Positions 19,650 to 27,676 of a DNA stretch of 64,000 nucleotides are shown piece after piece. Origin of the DNA: Mesorhizobium sp. M1E.F.Ca.ET.045.02.1.1 (GTDB taxonomy: Bacteria > Pseudomonadota > Alphaproteobacteria > Rhizobiales > Rhizobiaceae); NCBI RefSeq assembly GCF_003952485.1, contig NZ_CP034447.1, positions 1 through 64,000 on the forward strand, read 5' to 3'. Positions within the stretch are counted from its first letter, which is position 1; the number at the start of each line of letters is the position of its first letter. The translations under genes were made by a program, and so were the position numbers. The notes beneath the pieces were generated by a model. The model made no database searches, was not told the origin of the DNA, and worked only from the letters and a program-made list of their open reading frames with translations.

Positions 19650-21128
19650 ATGTCCGCACCGATGATCTCGCTGGAAAGCCTGGCCAGCACCACCTCCTTC
19701 GACCAGTTGCTGGCGACCGCCAAGTCCGGCGGCTGCTCGTCCTCGTCCTGCGGCTCCTCCGCCAGGCCTGACGACATGGACCCGGCGGTCTGGGAGAAGA
19801 TCAAGGACCATCCCTGCTATTCGGAAGAGGCCCACCACTATTTCGCGCGCATGCATGTGGCCGTGGCGCCCGCCTGCAACGTCCAATGCAATTACTGCAA
19901 CCGCAAATATGACTGCGCCAACGAGAGCCGGCCCGGCGTCGTCTCGGAGAAGCTGACCCCCGACCAGGCGATGCGCAAGGTTATTGCCGTCGCCAACGAG
20001 GTGCCGCAGCTTTCCGTGCTTGGCATCGCCGGCCCGGGCGACGCCTGCTACGACTGGAAGAAGACCAAGGCGACCTTCGGGCAGGTCGCGAAGGAGATCC
20101 CTGACATCAAGCTCTGCATCTCGACCAACGGGCTCGCGCTGCCAGAGCATGTCGACGAGCTGGCTGACATGAACGTCGACCATGTGACGATCACCATCAA
20201 CATGGTCGACCCCGAGATCGGCGCGAAGATCTATCCGTGGATCTTCTACGACCACCGCCGCTACACCGGCGTCGAGGCCGCGGAAATTCTGCACGAGCGG
20301 CAGATGCTCGGCCTGGAGATGCTGACTGCGCGCGGCATCCTCACCAAGATCAACTCGGTGATGATCCCCGGCGTCAACGACGAGCACCTGATCGAGGTGA
20401 ACAAGTGGGTCAAGGAGCGCGGCGCCTTCCTGCACAACGTCATGCCGCTGATTTCCGATCCGGCGCACGGCACCCATTACGGGCTGACCGGCCAGCGCGG
20501 CCCCAAGGCGATGGAGCTGAAGGCGCTGCAGGACCGGCTCGAAGGCGGCGCCAAGCTGATGCGCCACTGCCGCCAGTGCCGGGCCGATGCGGTCGGCCTG
20601 CTCGGCGAGGACCGCGGCCAAGAATTCACGCTCGACCAGATTCCCGACGAGGTTATCTATGACGCCAGCAAGCGCGAGGCCTATCGCGAGGTAGTCGCCC
20701 GCGAGCGCGGCGACCACGTGGCGGCCAAGGGCGAGGCGGTCGAAACCGTGAGGGCCGCGTCCGGCGGATCGTTGCTCGTCGCCGTGGCGACCAAGGGCGG
20801 CGGCCGCGTCAACGAGCATTTCGGCCATGCCAGGGAGTTCCAGGTCTACGAGGCGTCGCCTAAGGGGATCGGCTTCGTCGGCCACCGCAAGGTCGAGCAG
20901 TACTGCCTCGGCGGCTGGGGTGAGGACGCCACTCTCGACGGCGTCATCGCCGCGCTCGAAGGCATCGACGTCGTGCTCTGCGCCAAGATCGGGGAATGCC
21001 CGAAAGACCAGCTCACCGCCGCCGGCATCCGGGCGACCGACGCATATGGCTACGACTATATCGAAACCGCGATCGGCGCGCTCTACGCCGGGGAATTCGG
21101 GATCGAACCGCTGGCGGCAACGGCCTGA
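19650..21128 (+). CDS. nifB: NifB, FeMo-cofactor precursor (NifB-co) synthase
   Basis: Encodes 492 aa. Radical-SAM enzyme that fuses two [4Fe-4S] clusters and inserts the central carbide. The SAM-cluster cysteines are in APACNVQCNYCNRKYDCANE. Additional ligands are probably in AGPGDACYDWKK and MRHCRQCRADAVGLLGEDRG. The C-terminal third is a NifX-like domain (KGGGRVNEHFGHAREFQVYE) expected to bind the cofactor. The ATG at 19650 (MSAPMISLES) has GGAACGGAG upstream. It is the first gene of a NifA/RpoN transcript continuing through fdxN, nifZ, fixU and the SIR2-like gene. Confidence 0.97.
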   Translation: MSAPMISLESLASTTSFDQLLATAKSGGCSSSSCGSSARPDDMDPAVWEKIKDHPCYSEEAHHYFARMHVAVAPACNVQCNYCNRKYDCANESRPGVVSEKLTPDQAMRKVIAVANEVPQLSVLGIAGPGDACYDWKKTKATFGQVAKEIPDIKLCISTNGLALPEHVDELADMNVDHVTITINMVDPEIGAKIYPWIFYDHRRYTGVEAAEILHERQMLGLEMLTARGILTKINSVMIPGVNDEHLIEVNKWVKERGAFLHNVMPLISDPAHGTHYGLTGQRGPKAMELKALQDRLEGGAKLMRHCRQCRADAVGLLGEDRGQEFTLDQIPDEVIYDASKREAYREVVARERGDHVAAKGEAVETVRAASGGSLLVAVATKGGGRVNEHFGHAREFQVYEASPKGIGFVGHRKVEQYCLGGWGEDATLDGVIAALEGIDVVLCAKIGECPKDQLTAAGIRATDAYGYDYIETAIGALYAGEFGIEPLAATA

Positions 21129-21165
21129 GCCGCCTCATCTCAACCATCAAACGAGGAGTTGAAAA

Positions 21166-21360
21166 ATGGCCTTCAAGATCATTGCCTCCCAATGCACCCA
21201 GTGCGGTGCCTGCGAGTTCGAATGTCCTTCCGCCGCGATCAAGTTCAAGGGCGAGACCTACATTATCGATCCGAACAAGTGCACCGAATGCGAGGGCTCG
21301 TTCGACACCCAGCAATGCGCCTCCGTCTGCCCGGTGCCCAAGACCTGCGTCCCCGCCTGA
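21166..21360 (+). CDS. fdxN: FdxN, 2[4Fe-4S] ferredoxin
   Basis: Encodes 64 aa. Low-potential bacterial-type ferredoxin, likely electron donor to NifH or NifB. The first cluster motif [12 protein letters not shown] and the second [13 protein letters not shown] / [11 protein letters not shown] have the longer loop typical of nif-linked ferredoxins. The ATG at 21166 follows ACGAGGAGTTGAAAA. Confidence 0.95.
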   Translation: MAFKIIASQCTQCGACEFECPSAAIKFKGETYIIDPNKCTECEGSFDTQQCASVCPVPKTCVPA

Positions 21361-21369
21361 AGCCTCTAG

Positions 21370-21430
21370 GCATGATCCCGAACCGAAGGACCGCGTTAGC
21401 GAAAGGCGGGAACCGGTTTTCGGATCATGC
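21370..21430. repeat. Interrupted palindrome (REP-like) downstream of fdxN
   Basis: GCATGATCC-GAA at 21370 pairs with TTC-GGATCATGC ending at 21430, with an internal GC-rich imperfect stem. It resembles the short intergenic palindromic repeats common in Mesorhizobium and relatives. It could act as an attenuator or mRNA-stability element between fdxN and the distal genes. Confidence 0.65.
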
Positions 21431-21433
21431 TCG

Positions 21434-21778
21434 ATGAGGATTCAGACGCCCGGCGCGGGCCGCCTCGGCAGGGCCTTGAACCCTGCATGCCTGGCGGCCC
21501 GCGGCCGATCTTCTGCTGGACGGACCGTTCGCAAGAGGGTTGAGAGGTAGCCGTGGTTTCGGTGAGCACGATCGACGAGTCGGCGAGCGATAGTATCGCC
21601 GGGGCGCCCGCACCGTCAGCTTCGCGATCCGGACTTCAGGGTTCGCTTCACCGTCGCGGAAAGGATCGCACCCGAAGAACTTGGACCTCTGCTCGATGAC
21701 GATGACGAGGCGGTCCACAACGTAGCGCGCGAACGCTTTGCCGAAGCGCGGGAAAAAAGGGCTGAACCATGGGTCTAG
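21434..21778 (+). pseudogene. Remnant of an LRV (leucine-rich variant) Fe-S protein gene
   Basis: In many diazotrophs an LRV protein with an N-terminal Cys cluster sits right after fdxN. Here only pieces remain. A cysteine-rich start, LEPCMPGG, appears near 21477. A clean C-terminal stretch comes later: LRDPDFRVRFTVAERIAPEE, then LGPLLDDDDEAVHNVARERF and AEAREKRAEPWV, ending at TAG 21776-21778, where the stop overlaps the nifZ ATG. The pieces lie in different frames and the middle repeats are missing, so the gene is deleted and frameshifted. The identification rests on repeat rhythm and position, not on an alignment. Confidence 0.6.
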
Positions 21779-22095
21779 GGCGCGAACAGGAAGTCGAAAT
21801 CCGCAAGCCCCCGCAATTCATGCCGGGCGAGCGCGTGCGCGCCACACGGCACGTCAAGAACGACGGCACCTATCCCGGCAAGGAGATCGGCGAAAACCTG
21901 GTGCGGAAAGGCGACGAGGGCTATGTCCGCGATATCGGCACCTTCCTCCAGCAGTTCTACATCTACGCCGTCGAATGGGTCGGTCGCGGCACCGTCGTCG
22001 GCATGCGCGCGCGCGAGCTCCTGAGCCTCGACAAGGCTACACCTGCCGGCGCAGCCGAAACCGCCGCCAGCCTCAATGAAGGAACCGCCCGATGA
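21769..22095 (+). CDS. nifZ: NifZ, P-cluster maturation factor
   Basis: Encodes 108 aa. NifZ assists formation of the second P-cluster in NifDK. The RKPPQFMPGERVRATRHVKN opening and IYAVEWVGRGTVVGMRAREL are family features. Its ATG overlaps the stop of the preceding LRV remnant, and its stop overlaps the fixU start (GATGA), so expression is probably translationally coupled. Confidence 0.93.
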   Translation: MGLGREQEVEIRKPPQFMPGERVRATRHVKNDGTYPGKEIGENLVRKGDEGYVRDIGTFLQQFYIYAVEWVGRGTVVGMRARELLSLDKATPAGAAETAASLNEGTAR

Positions 22096-22304
22096 AAGTC
22101 ATGATCCGCCGGACCGGCTCCGGCCTGTCGGCCTACGTGCCAAAGAAGGACCTCGAAGAGCCGATCGTCGAGGTCGAGAATGAAGGCCTGTGGGGCGGCT
22201 CCGTGACGCTGAAGAACGGCTGGCGTCTCGTCCTGCCCGACCTGCCGGGCGACACGCGCCTCCCGATCACAGTCGAAGCCAAGAAAATTTCCGACGAGGA
22301 CTGA
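22092..22304 (+). CDS. fixU: FixU/NifT, small nif-associated protein
   Basis: Encodes 70 aa. Conserved NifT/FixU family (MKVMIRRTGSGLSAYVPKKD, WGGSVTLKNGWRLVLPDLP). The function is not established; loss usually has little effect on fixation. It overlaps nifZ by 4 bases and ends 2 bases before the next ATG. Confidence 0.92.
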   Translation: MKVMIRRTGSGLSAYVPKKDLEEPIVEVENEGLWGGSVTLKNGWRLVLPDLPGDTRLPITVEAKKISDED

Positions 22305-22306
22305 CC

Positions 22307-23179
22307 ATGAACGCGATCCTGACGTCAGATCATCTTTTCATCGTCCGGGGCGGCGATGCCGAAAAGCGACTTGCCTGGTTGAAGGAAGCGCTCTCCGCCG
22401 ATGAGGTCGTCCCCTATCTGGGTCCCGGCCTGCTTCGGCTGGACGGAGCGGAACCGCCGGTGCCCGACACGCCAGAGGCCGTCGCCGCCGCGCTGAACAC
22501 GAAGGCGCCTGCGCCGTCGAAGATCCGCACCAATATGTGGTCGGTCGCCCAGTTCATCGAGCAGCGCCGCCACCGCCGCACGCTCCAGGCATGGATGGCC
22601 GAAATCTTCGCCGCGCCGGTCGTGCCAACTGGTTTCCACAAGTGGCTCGCCACGTTGCCGCTCTCCCTCATCGTCGACAGTTGGTACGACGGTGCCATGC
22701 GCGCGGCTCTCGCCGAGACGGGTCGAACGGACGCTGTTGAAATCCAGGGCGTCTCGCGGGCGGGCGAAACCCGCGACATCTGGACGAAGACCTATGATCC
22801 GGCTGGCGGCGAACTCGAAGCGGGCTCGACAGCACGGACCATCCTTTACACGCCGCATGGCGGCGTCCGGCCGGCGGCAAACTTCCTCGTCGCCGATTCC
22901 GACTATGTCGAGGTGCTGACCGAGATCGACATACAGACGCCGATCCCCGACGTTGTGAAGGAGCGGCGGACAAGCCGCGGCTTCCTCTTCATCGGCTGCC
23001 GCTTCGACGACCAGATGCTGCGCACCTATGCCCGGCAGATCATCAAGCGCTCCAAAGGACCGCATTTTGCCGTGCTCGATGCGGCAACGCTCACCAAGAA
23101 CGAGCGCTGCTTCCTCGCGTCAAGCGGCATCACCGTCATTGACTTAGCCGCAGAGGAGGCTGTCGCTCGGCTCATTTGA
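22307..23179 (+). CDS. SIR2-like domain protein co-transcribed with nif genes
   Basis: Encodes 290 aa. It has the shape of the SIR2_2 family: EVVPYLGPGLLRLDG near residues 34-48 in place of the usual GAG loop, SLIVDSWYDGAM where NAD-binding SIR2 proteins have TTNYD, then ILYTPHGGVRP, ADSDYVEVL and the C-terminal RGFLFIGCRFDDQMLRTYAR. Such domains can bind or hydrolyse NAD, but the altered loop leaves activity uncertain. It starts 2 bases after the fixU stop, so it is part of the NifA-driven nifB operon. A link to NAD status or nitrogenase control is speculation. Confidence 0.8.
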   Translation: MNAILTSDHLFIVRGGDAEKRLAWLKEALSADEVVPYLGPGLLRLDGAEPPVPDTPEAVAAALNTKAPAPSKIRTNMWSVAQFIEQRRHRRTLQAWMAEIFAAPVVPTGFHKWLATLPLSLIVDSWYDGAMRAALAETGRTDAVEIQGVSRAGETRDIWTKTYDPAGGELEAGSTARTILYTPHGGVRPAANFLVADSDYVEVLTEIDIQTPIPDVVKERRTSRGFLFIGCRFDDQMLRTYARQIIKRSKGPHFAVLDAATLTKNERCFLASSGITVIDLAAEEAVARLI

Positions 23180-23390
23180 CGGAGTTCCGCTTGGTAAGTT
23201 CTCCGCCACCACCATTCGAGGCGCGCCGCGCGCAGAGCACCGACTGGCGTGCGCTTCCACCTCTCAAGGGTGAGCCGCAGGCGATGGCCGCGATTTCATC
23301 TCAAGCCAAAAACACTGTCACTCTCTGCCGCCAGCACCGTCTCGAATTCCGGCAGACCGGGTCTCGACCAAATCTGGCTTAATCTGGGCA

Positions 23391-24014
23391 TCAATTCCTC
23401 CCTGTAACCGTAACCCACGCGGATAGGCAGGCAAGCTTTTGCTCTTTCCGCCATGGCCGCCCGACGGTCGCGCCCAACGCCCTCATGCGCGCTTCGACCT
23501 CTGCCGGCGCTACGTCGAGCCTCTTTGTCGCGAGGTCAGGAAGCGATTTCTCGTCCAGTTCGACAAGCTCAATACCGGCTCGCCCGATAGCAGACCGAAG
23601 CACCTCCCGAAGGGCGAGCCCTTCTGCGACCGGCGGATGATCCGGAAAGGCCAAGCTATACGCCAGAAGGTCAGTGACCCAACCGGCGCGATTTGCAAGC
23701 AGTGCCGCCACGACCGGCTCGTATCCCCGGTTCTGCAGCTTGTTGACAATATCGTTCAGCCCCTCCGCCGCAAGCTGCTCCTGTCGCTTGCAGCCCTTGG
23801 CGACGGCAGTGGCCGCGGCGGCCAAACCCCCGCCATCGGCGCTACGCACCATCTCAGCGGCAACATGATACGGCTCAAGCGAGAGGCGGTCGCCCTCGCT
23901 GGCCGTTGCGAGAAATGTCGACAATACGACGCGCGGCTCGCGCTCATCAGCAGAGACGCCGACGACCACGCTCCCGCCACGAACGACGCGAAATCCAAGC
24001 CCGATCCGGGTCAT
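23391..24014 (-). CDS. Hypothetical protein, possible RNase H/RuvC-like fold
   Basis: Encodes 207 aa on the strand opposite the nif operon and convergent with the SIR2-like gene. I do not recognise the family. The N-terminus (RIGLGFRVVRGGSVVVGVSA) reads like the first strands of an RNase H or RuvC-type fold. The middle is alanine-rich and helical. The C-terminal half (HPPVAEGLALREVLRSAIGR and TVGRPWRKEQKLACLSAWVT) has well spaced conserved-looking residues. The codon pattern suits a real gene. No signal peptide or membrane segment. Confidence 0.6.
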   Translation of the reverse strand: MTRIGLGFRVVRGGSVVVGVSADEREPRVVLSTFLATASEGDRLSLEPYHVAAEMVRSADGGGLAAAATAVAKGCKRQEQLAAEGLNDIVNKLQNRGYEPVVAALLANRAGWVTDLLAYSLAFPDHPPVAEGLALREVLRSAIGRAGIELVELDEKSLPDLATKRLDVAPAEVEARMRALGATVGRPWRKEQKLACLSAWVTVTGRN

Positions 24015-24473
24015 CGCGCTTTATGGCCCCCTTCGGGGACTATCAACGACGATCGATTGATCCCACCTCGCGATGCTATCCCTGACCGTCCCAGACCCAC
24101 CTTTTCTTACTCCCCCTCACCCCCACTCGATAATTTTCGACTCAACTAGACAATTGATCTAGCTGGTTTTTTCTTGGTTTCAGCACTGAAAGGCCGACCC
24201 GCAGACCGTCAAAATCATACAGTGCTGATTTTCAACAAGAAAAGGCCGAGCTCGAATACGGCCCGGCAAAAAGAAGGGTCAAACCTTCAGAGGGAACACA
24301 GTCCAGCGGCTTGGGAGGAAATCGCTGAACAGTTCCTTTCTCGCTTGTTTTTCATCAGCCTGCGACGAAAACAATTCCAAATCTCTGCCGCTGGCTGAAA
24401 TTTCTTATGAAACCTTGAGAGCAATAGCCCGAGCCGGATTCGAGGCACAGGCCCAAATCCGACGGACCTTAAT
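24015..24473. other. Intergenic region without a recognisable gene
   Basis: About 460 bases, noticeably richer in A/T than either flank, between the hypothetical gene and the sulfonate-type transporter block. Short open frames exist but none has a convincing start or family. I see no nif, fix or tRNA feature. Confidence 0.5.
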
Positions 24474-24806
24474 TTAAGCCTGGTCCTGTGTCGGTTTGGT
24501 ATCCCGCGGCAGATAACTGGATAGGAGCGCCAGCGCAGAAAGGATTGCACCCGCCCATAGCAGCATTTCGGAATAGCGTCGTATTCCAAGGAAATGCCAA
24601 TTGCTGCACAGCGCCATCGCCAGCGAGCAGCGGTCCGAAGTGTAGAGGAGACAAGGCAGCGTTCGCTCAACCGGGAAATTGGCATTCCGCATCACCTGGG
24701 CATAGACGATCGCCCACCAGAGAACGGCGATGGCGATCAGCAATATGCTGGCGATCTCCAGCCACCATGTGATGCGGGCTCGCCCATTGAGACGCGGCGC
24801 TGTCAT
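24474..24806 (-). CDS. Small two-helix membrane protein
   Basis: Encodes 110 aa. Two strong hydrophobic segments, roughly residues 14-36 (WWLEIASILLIAIAVLWWAI) and 80-97 (SEMLLWAGAILSALALLSSY), with a loop containing several cysteines. Its start overlaps the end of the ABC ATPase gene by 4 bases, so it is the last gene of that operon. Family unknown; perhaps an accessory subunit of the transporter. Confidence 0.55.
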   Translation of the reverse strand: MTAPRLNGRARITWWLEIASILLIAIAVLWWAIVYAQVMRNANFPVERTLPCLLYTSDRCSLAMALCSNWHFLGIRRYSEMLLWAGAILSALALLSSYLPRDTKPTQDQA

Positions 24807-25594
24807 CCGCCAAATCCCAAGGTTTCGAGCACCTGCTGCCGCAATTTCACGATACGGCTGTCATCGCGATGCCGGGGATATGGCAGGTCGACCTCGACAA
24901 CAGCCTTGATGCTGGCTGGGCGCTCTGAGAGAACGACCACGCGTTGCGACAGCAGCAAAGCCTCCTCAACGTCATGCGTGACAAGGATGACCGCGTAGCC
25001 CGCTTGCCGCCAGAGCGAGAGCAGCTCCTGCTGCATGGAAAGCCGCGTCAGGGAATCCAGGCGACCCAACGGTTCGTCGAGCAGGAGCACTCGCGGATTG
25101 TTGACCAAGGCACGCGCCAGCGCCGCGCGCTGCCCCATGCCGCCTGAAAGTTGATGCGGATATGCGCCGGCGAAGCCCTCGAGCTTGACCCGTTTCAGGG
25201 CGTCGTCAATCCGAGCGCTGCTCGCCGCCAGGGTGCCCTGGGCTTGAGGACCGAGCGCGACATTGTCGCGAACCGTGCGCCAGGGAAACAGCGTCGGATC
25301 CTGAAAAACAAGCACGCGCGACGGGTCCGGCTTCTGAACCGGCGCGCCTTGCGTCAGCACCGCGCCGCGCGAGGGCTGATCGAGTCCTGCGGCCAGGCGC
25401 AGCAAAGTCGATTTCCCGCAACCGGAGGGGCCAACCAACGCGACGAACTCGCCTGGGTTAACCGCAAGGTTTACATCATGGAGCACCGGAAGCGCCTGGC
25501 CCTCGAGCTCGTAGCGATGGGAAACGCCGTGGAAATCGATGGCTGCCCGCAGACCGCGGTCATTCTGCGTGGCCGCTGCCACTGCCGCTACCAT
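24803..25594 (-). CDS. ABC transporter ATP-binding protein, sulfonate/nitrate/taurine type
   Basis: Encodes 263 aa. Walker A GPSGCGKSTLLRLAAGL, Q-loop LVFQDPTLFPWRTVRDNVAL, signature LSGGMGQRAALARALV, Walker B RVLLLDEPLGRLD, and the switch histidine in VILVTHDVEEALLLS. The pattern is that of SsuB/TauB/NrtD. The start ATG at 25594 overlaps the permease stop by 7 bases. It energises the permease at 25588-26589. Confidence 0.93.
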   Translation of the reverse strand: MVAAVAAATQNDRGLRAAIDFHGVSHRYELEGQALPVLHDVNLAVNPGEFVALVGPSGCGKSTLLRLAAGLDQPSRGAVLTQGAPVQKPDPSRVLVFQDPTLFPWRTVRDNVALGPQAQGTLAASSARIDDALKRVKLEGFAGAYPHQLSGGMGQRAALARALVNNPRVLLLDEPLGRLDSLTRLSMQQELLSLWRQAGYAVILVTHDVEEALLLSQRVVVLSERPASIKAVVEVDLPYPRHRDDSRIVKLRQQVLETLGFGG

Positions 25595-26589
25595 TGCACC
25601 ACTCCTCTTTGCCAGGAGAGCAGCCGGTCGCGGGCGACGAACAGAAGCTTGACGAGGCCCGAGCAGATCAGCGCCATGATGATGAGCGCGGCATAGACGT
25701 TGGCGTAGGCCGAATAGGCGGTCTGAAACTGGAGGTACCAGCCGAGTCCGTATTTGGCGCCGAGCATCTCGGCCACCACCAGGACGGCGAAGGAATAGTA
25801 GAGCCCCATGAACAGCCCGACGAAAACATTGGGCAGCGCCGCGGGGATCGCGACGCGCAGCACCAGAAAGCGGCTGTCGGCTCCAAGCGTCCGCGCAACA
25901 TCGTAGTACGCACGGTTTACGCTGTTGACCCCTGACGCGGTCAGGATCGCGACCGGGATGCCCGAGGCCAGCGCGACCAGGAAGATGCTTGCCTGAAAGG
26001 TGGTGGGGAACAGGAAGAAGGTGGCCGGTATCCAGGCGCTTGCCGGCACGGGCCCGATCAGCTTGAGCACCGGCATGCCCCAGTAGGAAAACGTCTTCGA
26101 CCAGCCGAGCGCGACACCGCCGACGAAGCCGACAACGATGCCGCTGCCGAATCCGATCGACCAAAGCCGCGCCGTGTAGGCGATGCAGATCAGCAGGCGC
26201 TGCCAGTCGACGATATAGACATGCAGCAGTCCGTGCGGCGGCGAAAAGAACGGCTTCGGCAACCAGCCGAGCTTCGCAGTCGTCAGTTCCCAAAGCCCGA
26301 ACCAGACACCGAGCGCGATGAACCAGGGGCCGTAATGGATCAGCCACCCCCCAAGCCTGCCAAGTCGGTCGGCCGTGAAAACCAGAACCGCGAAAACCGC
26401 GGCGCCGGCCAGCAGGAGACCTCCGAACAGGTTGCGGCTACCCCACGGGACGACGTCGGGTAGCGCCATGGTGACGATCGCGGCGCCGATCCAGGCGGCC
26501 GCCGCGATCAATCCGTGCTTCCAGATGGCGCCGCCAAGCACGGAAGCCAGCGTCGTGCCGTCCTCATGCTTGTCGGCTGCCGCACTCAT
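25588..26589 (-). CDS. ABC transporter permease, sulfonate/taurine type
   Basis: Encodes 333 aa. Several membrane helices; the first two (about residues 28-72) are an N-terminal addition to the SsuC/TauC core. The EAA-type cytoplasmic loop reads RTLGADSRFLVLRVAIPAAL PNVF, split here to keep it short. It couples to the ATPase whose start it overlaps. The binding protein gene lies 9 bases upstream in the same direction. Confidence 0.9.
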   Translation of the reverse strand: MSAAADKHEDGTTLASVLGGAIWKHGLIAAAAWIGAAIVTMALPDVVPWGSRNLFGGLLLAGAAVFAVLVFTADRLGRLGGWLIHYGPWFIALGVWFGLWELTTAKLGWLPKPFFSPPHGLLHVYIVDWQRLLICIAYTARLWSIGFGSGIVVGFVGGVALGWSKTFSYWGMPVLKLIGPVPASAWIPATFFLFPTTFQASIFLVALASGIPVAILTASGVNSVNRAYYDVARTLGADSRFLVLRVAIPAALPNVFVGLFMGLYYSFAVLVVAEMLGAKYGLGWYLQFQTAYSAYANVYAALIIMALICSGLVKLLFVARDRLLSWQRGVVQW

Positions 26590-26598
26590 GCGCTGCGC

Positions 26599-27630
26599 CT
26601 AAGCCAGGATATCGACCGTGACGCGCGAGGCGAGTTCCGACGGCACAGTGGTCGGGTCAAGCACCTTGATCAGTGCCAGATCCTCGGCGGAGCGTTTGAC
26701 CTGCGCCTCCAGATCCTTGCCGACCGGGTGAGTGTGCAAAGCCCAAGACGCGATCTCATCGTGGATGTCCTCGACCGGGAAGCCGGGATTGAGATTGTCG
26801 ACGAACCACTTCGCCACCTCGTCCGGATGCTGCGAGGCGTATTCGTGGATTTCGATATCAGCCTCGGCGAGGCGCCGGATGGCGTCCTTGTTGGCGTCGA
26901 GGAAGGCGGAATTGACGCCGAGCACGCAGCAGACCGTGCCCTCGAAGGCACCGGTCTGGGTGTTCGCGACCTCGACCAGGTCAAATTTCTTCTTCTGCGC
27001 ATAGGCCCATGGATCGAGATGGGCGAGCGCATCCGCCTGGCCCTTGCCGACGGTCTCGCCGACGAGATCGAACGGCACGTTTGTCCAGTTGACGTCGTTG
27101 TTCGGATCGAGGCCGGCCTTGGCCAGCGCCACCTGGAAGGAGTGCTTTGGCGGGCTCGCCACGTCGTAGGAAACGATCGTCTTGCCCTTCAGGTCTTCCA
27201 GCTTCTTGACGGCGGACGCCTTGGAGGCCAGCAGCCTGGTGCAACCGCCATGCGAGCCGGCGAAGAGTTTTACGTCCAGCCCCTGCTCGAGCGGCTTGAT
27301 CCAGTCGTAAAGCAGGCCGGCGCCGGCGTCGGTCTTGTTGGTGGCGATCGATTGGATCAGCGTCAGCCCGCTGGCACCCTGGTAGTAGAGATCGATGTCG
27401 AGATCGTGCTTGGCGTAGATGCCCTTTGAAAGCGCAAACGCGATCGGCGAATGGCAGGCGGCGAACTCGGTCCACGACAGCCTGACCTTTGTCGGGTTGC
27501 CAGCGATAGCGTAACTGGTCGGCCTGGCGAGCAGACCGGCAGCGGCGGCGCCGACGCCGAGCGCCCCGGCCGTCTTCAGCATCCCGCGCCGCGAGATTTT
27601 CGAGCTTTTAATGTCGTTGCTGGAACCCAT
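26599..27630 (-). CDS. ABC transporter substrate-binding protein, sulfonate/taurine type
   Basis: Encodes 343 aa. N-terminal twin-arginine type signal (SSKISRRGMLKTAGALGVGA), so it is probably exported folded. The mature part fits the SsuA/NrtA fold: KVRLSWTEFAACHSPIAFAL, ALSKGIYAKHDLDIDLYYQG, LEDLKGKTIVSYDVASPPKH. The ligand cannot be told from sequence; the sulfhydrylase and oxygenase next to it favour an organic sulfur compound. It starts about 46 bases after the sulfhydrylase stop. Confidence 0.9.
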   Translation of the reverse strand: MGSSNDIKSSKISRRGMLKTAGALGVGAAAAGLLARPTSYAIAGNPTKVRLSWTEFAACHSPIAFALSKGIYAKHDLDIDLYYQGASGLTLIQSIATNKTDAGAGLLYDWIKPLEQGLDVKLFAGSHGGCTRLLASKASAVKKLEDLKGKTIVSYDVASPPKHSFQVALAKAGLDPNNDVNWTNVPFDLVGETVGKGQADALAHLDPWAYAQKKKFDLVEVANTQTGAFEGTVCCVLGVNSAFLDANKDAIRRLAEADIEIHEYASQHPDEVAKWFVDNLNPGFPVEDIHDEIASWALHTHPVGKDLEAQVKRSAEDLALIKVLDPTTVPSELASRVTVDILA

Positions 27631-27676
27631 TGCCCTCTCCTTTTGGATTTGAAGCCGACAGTTGCCGGCGGATGCC

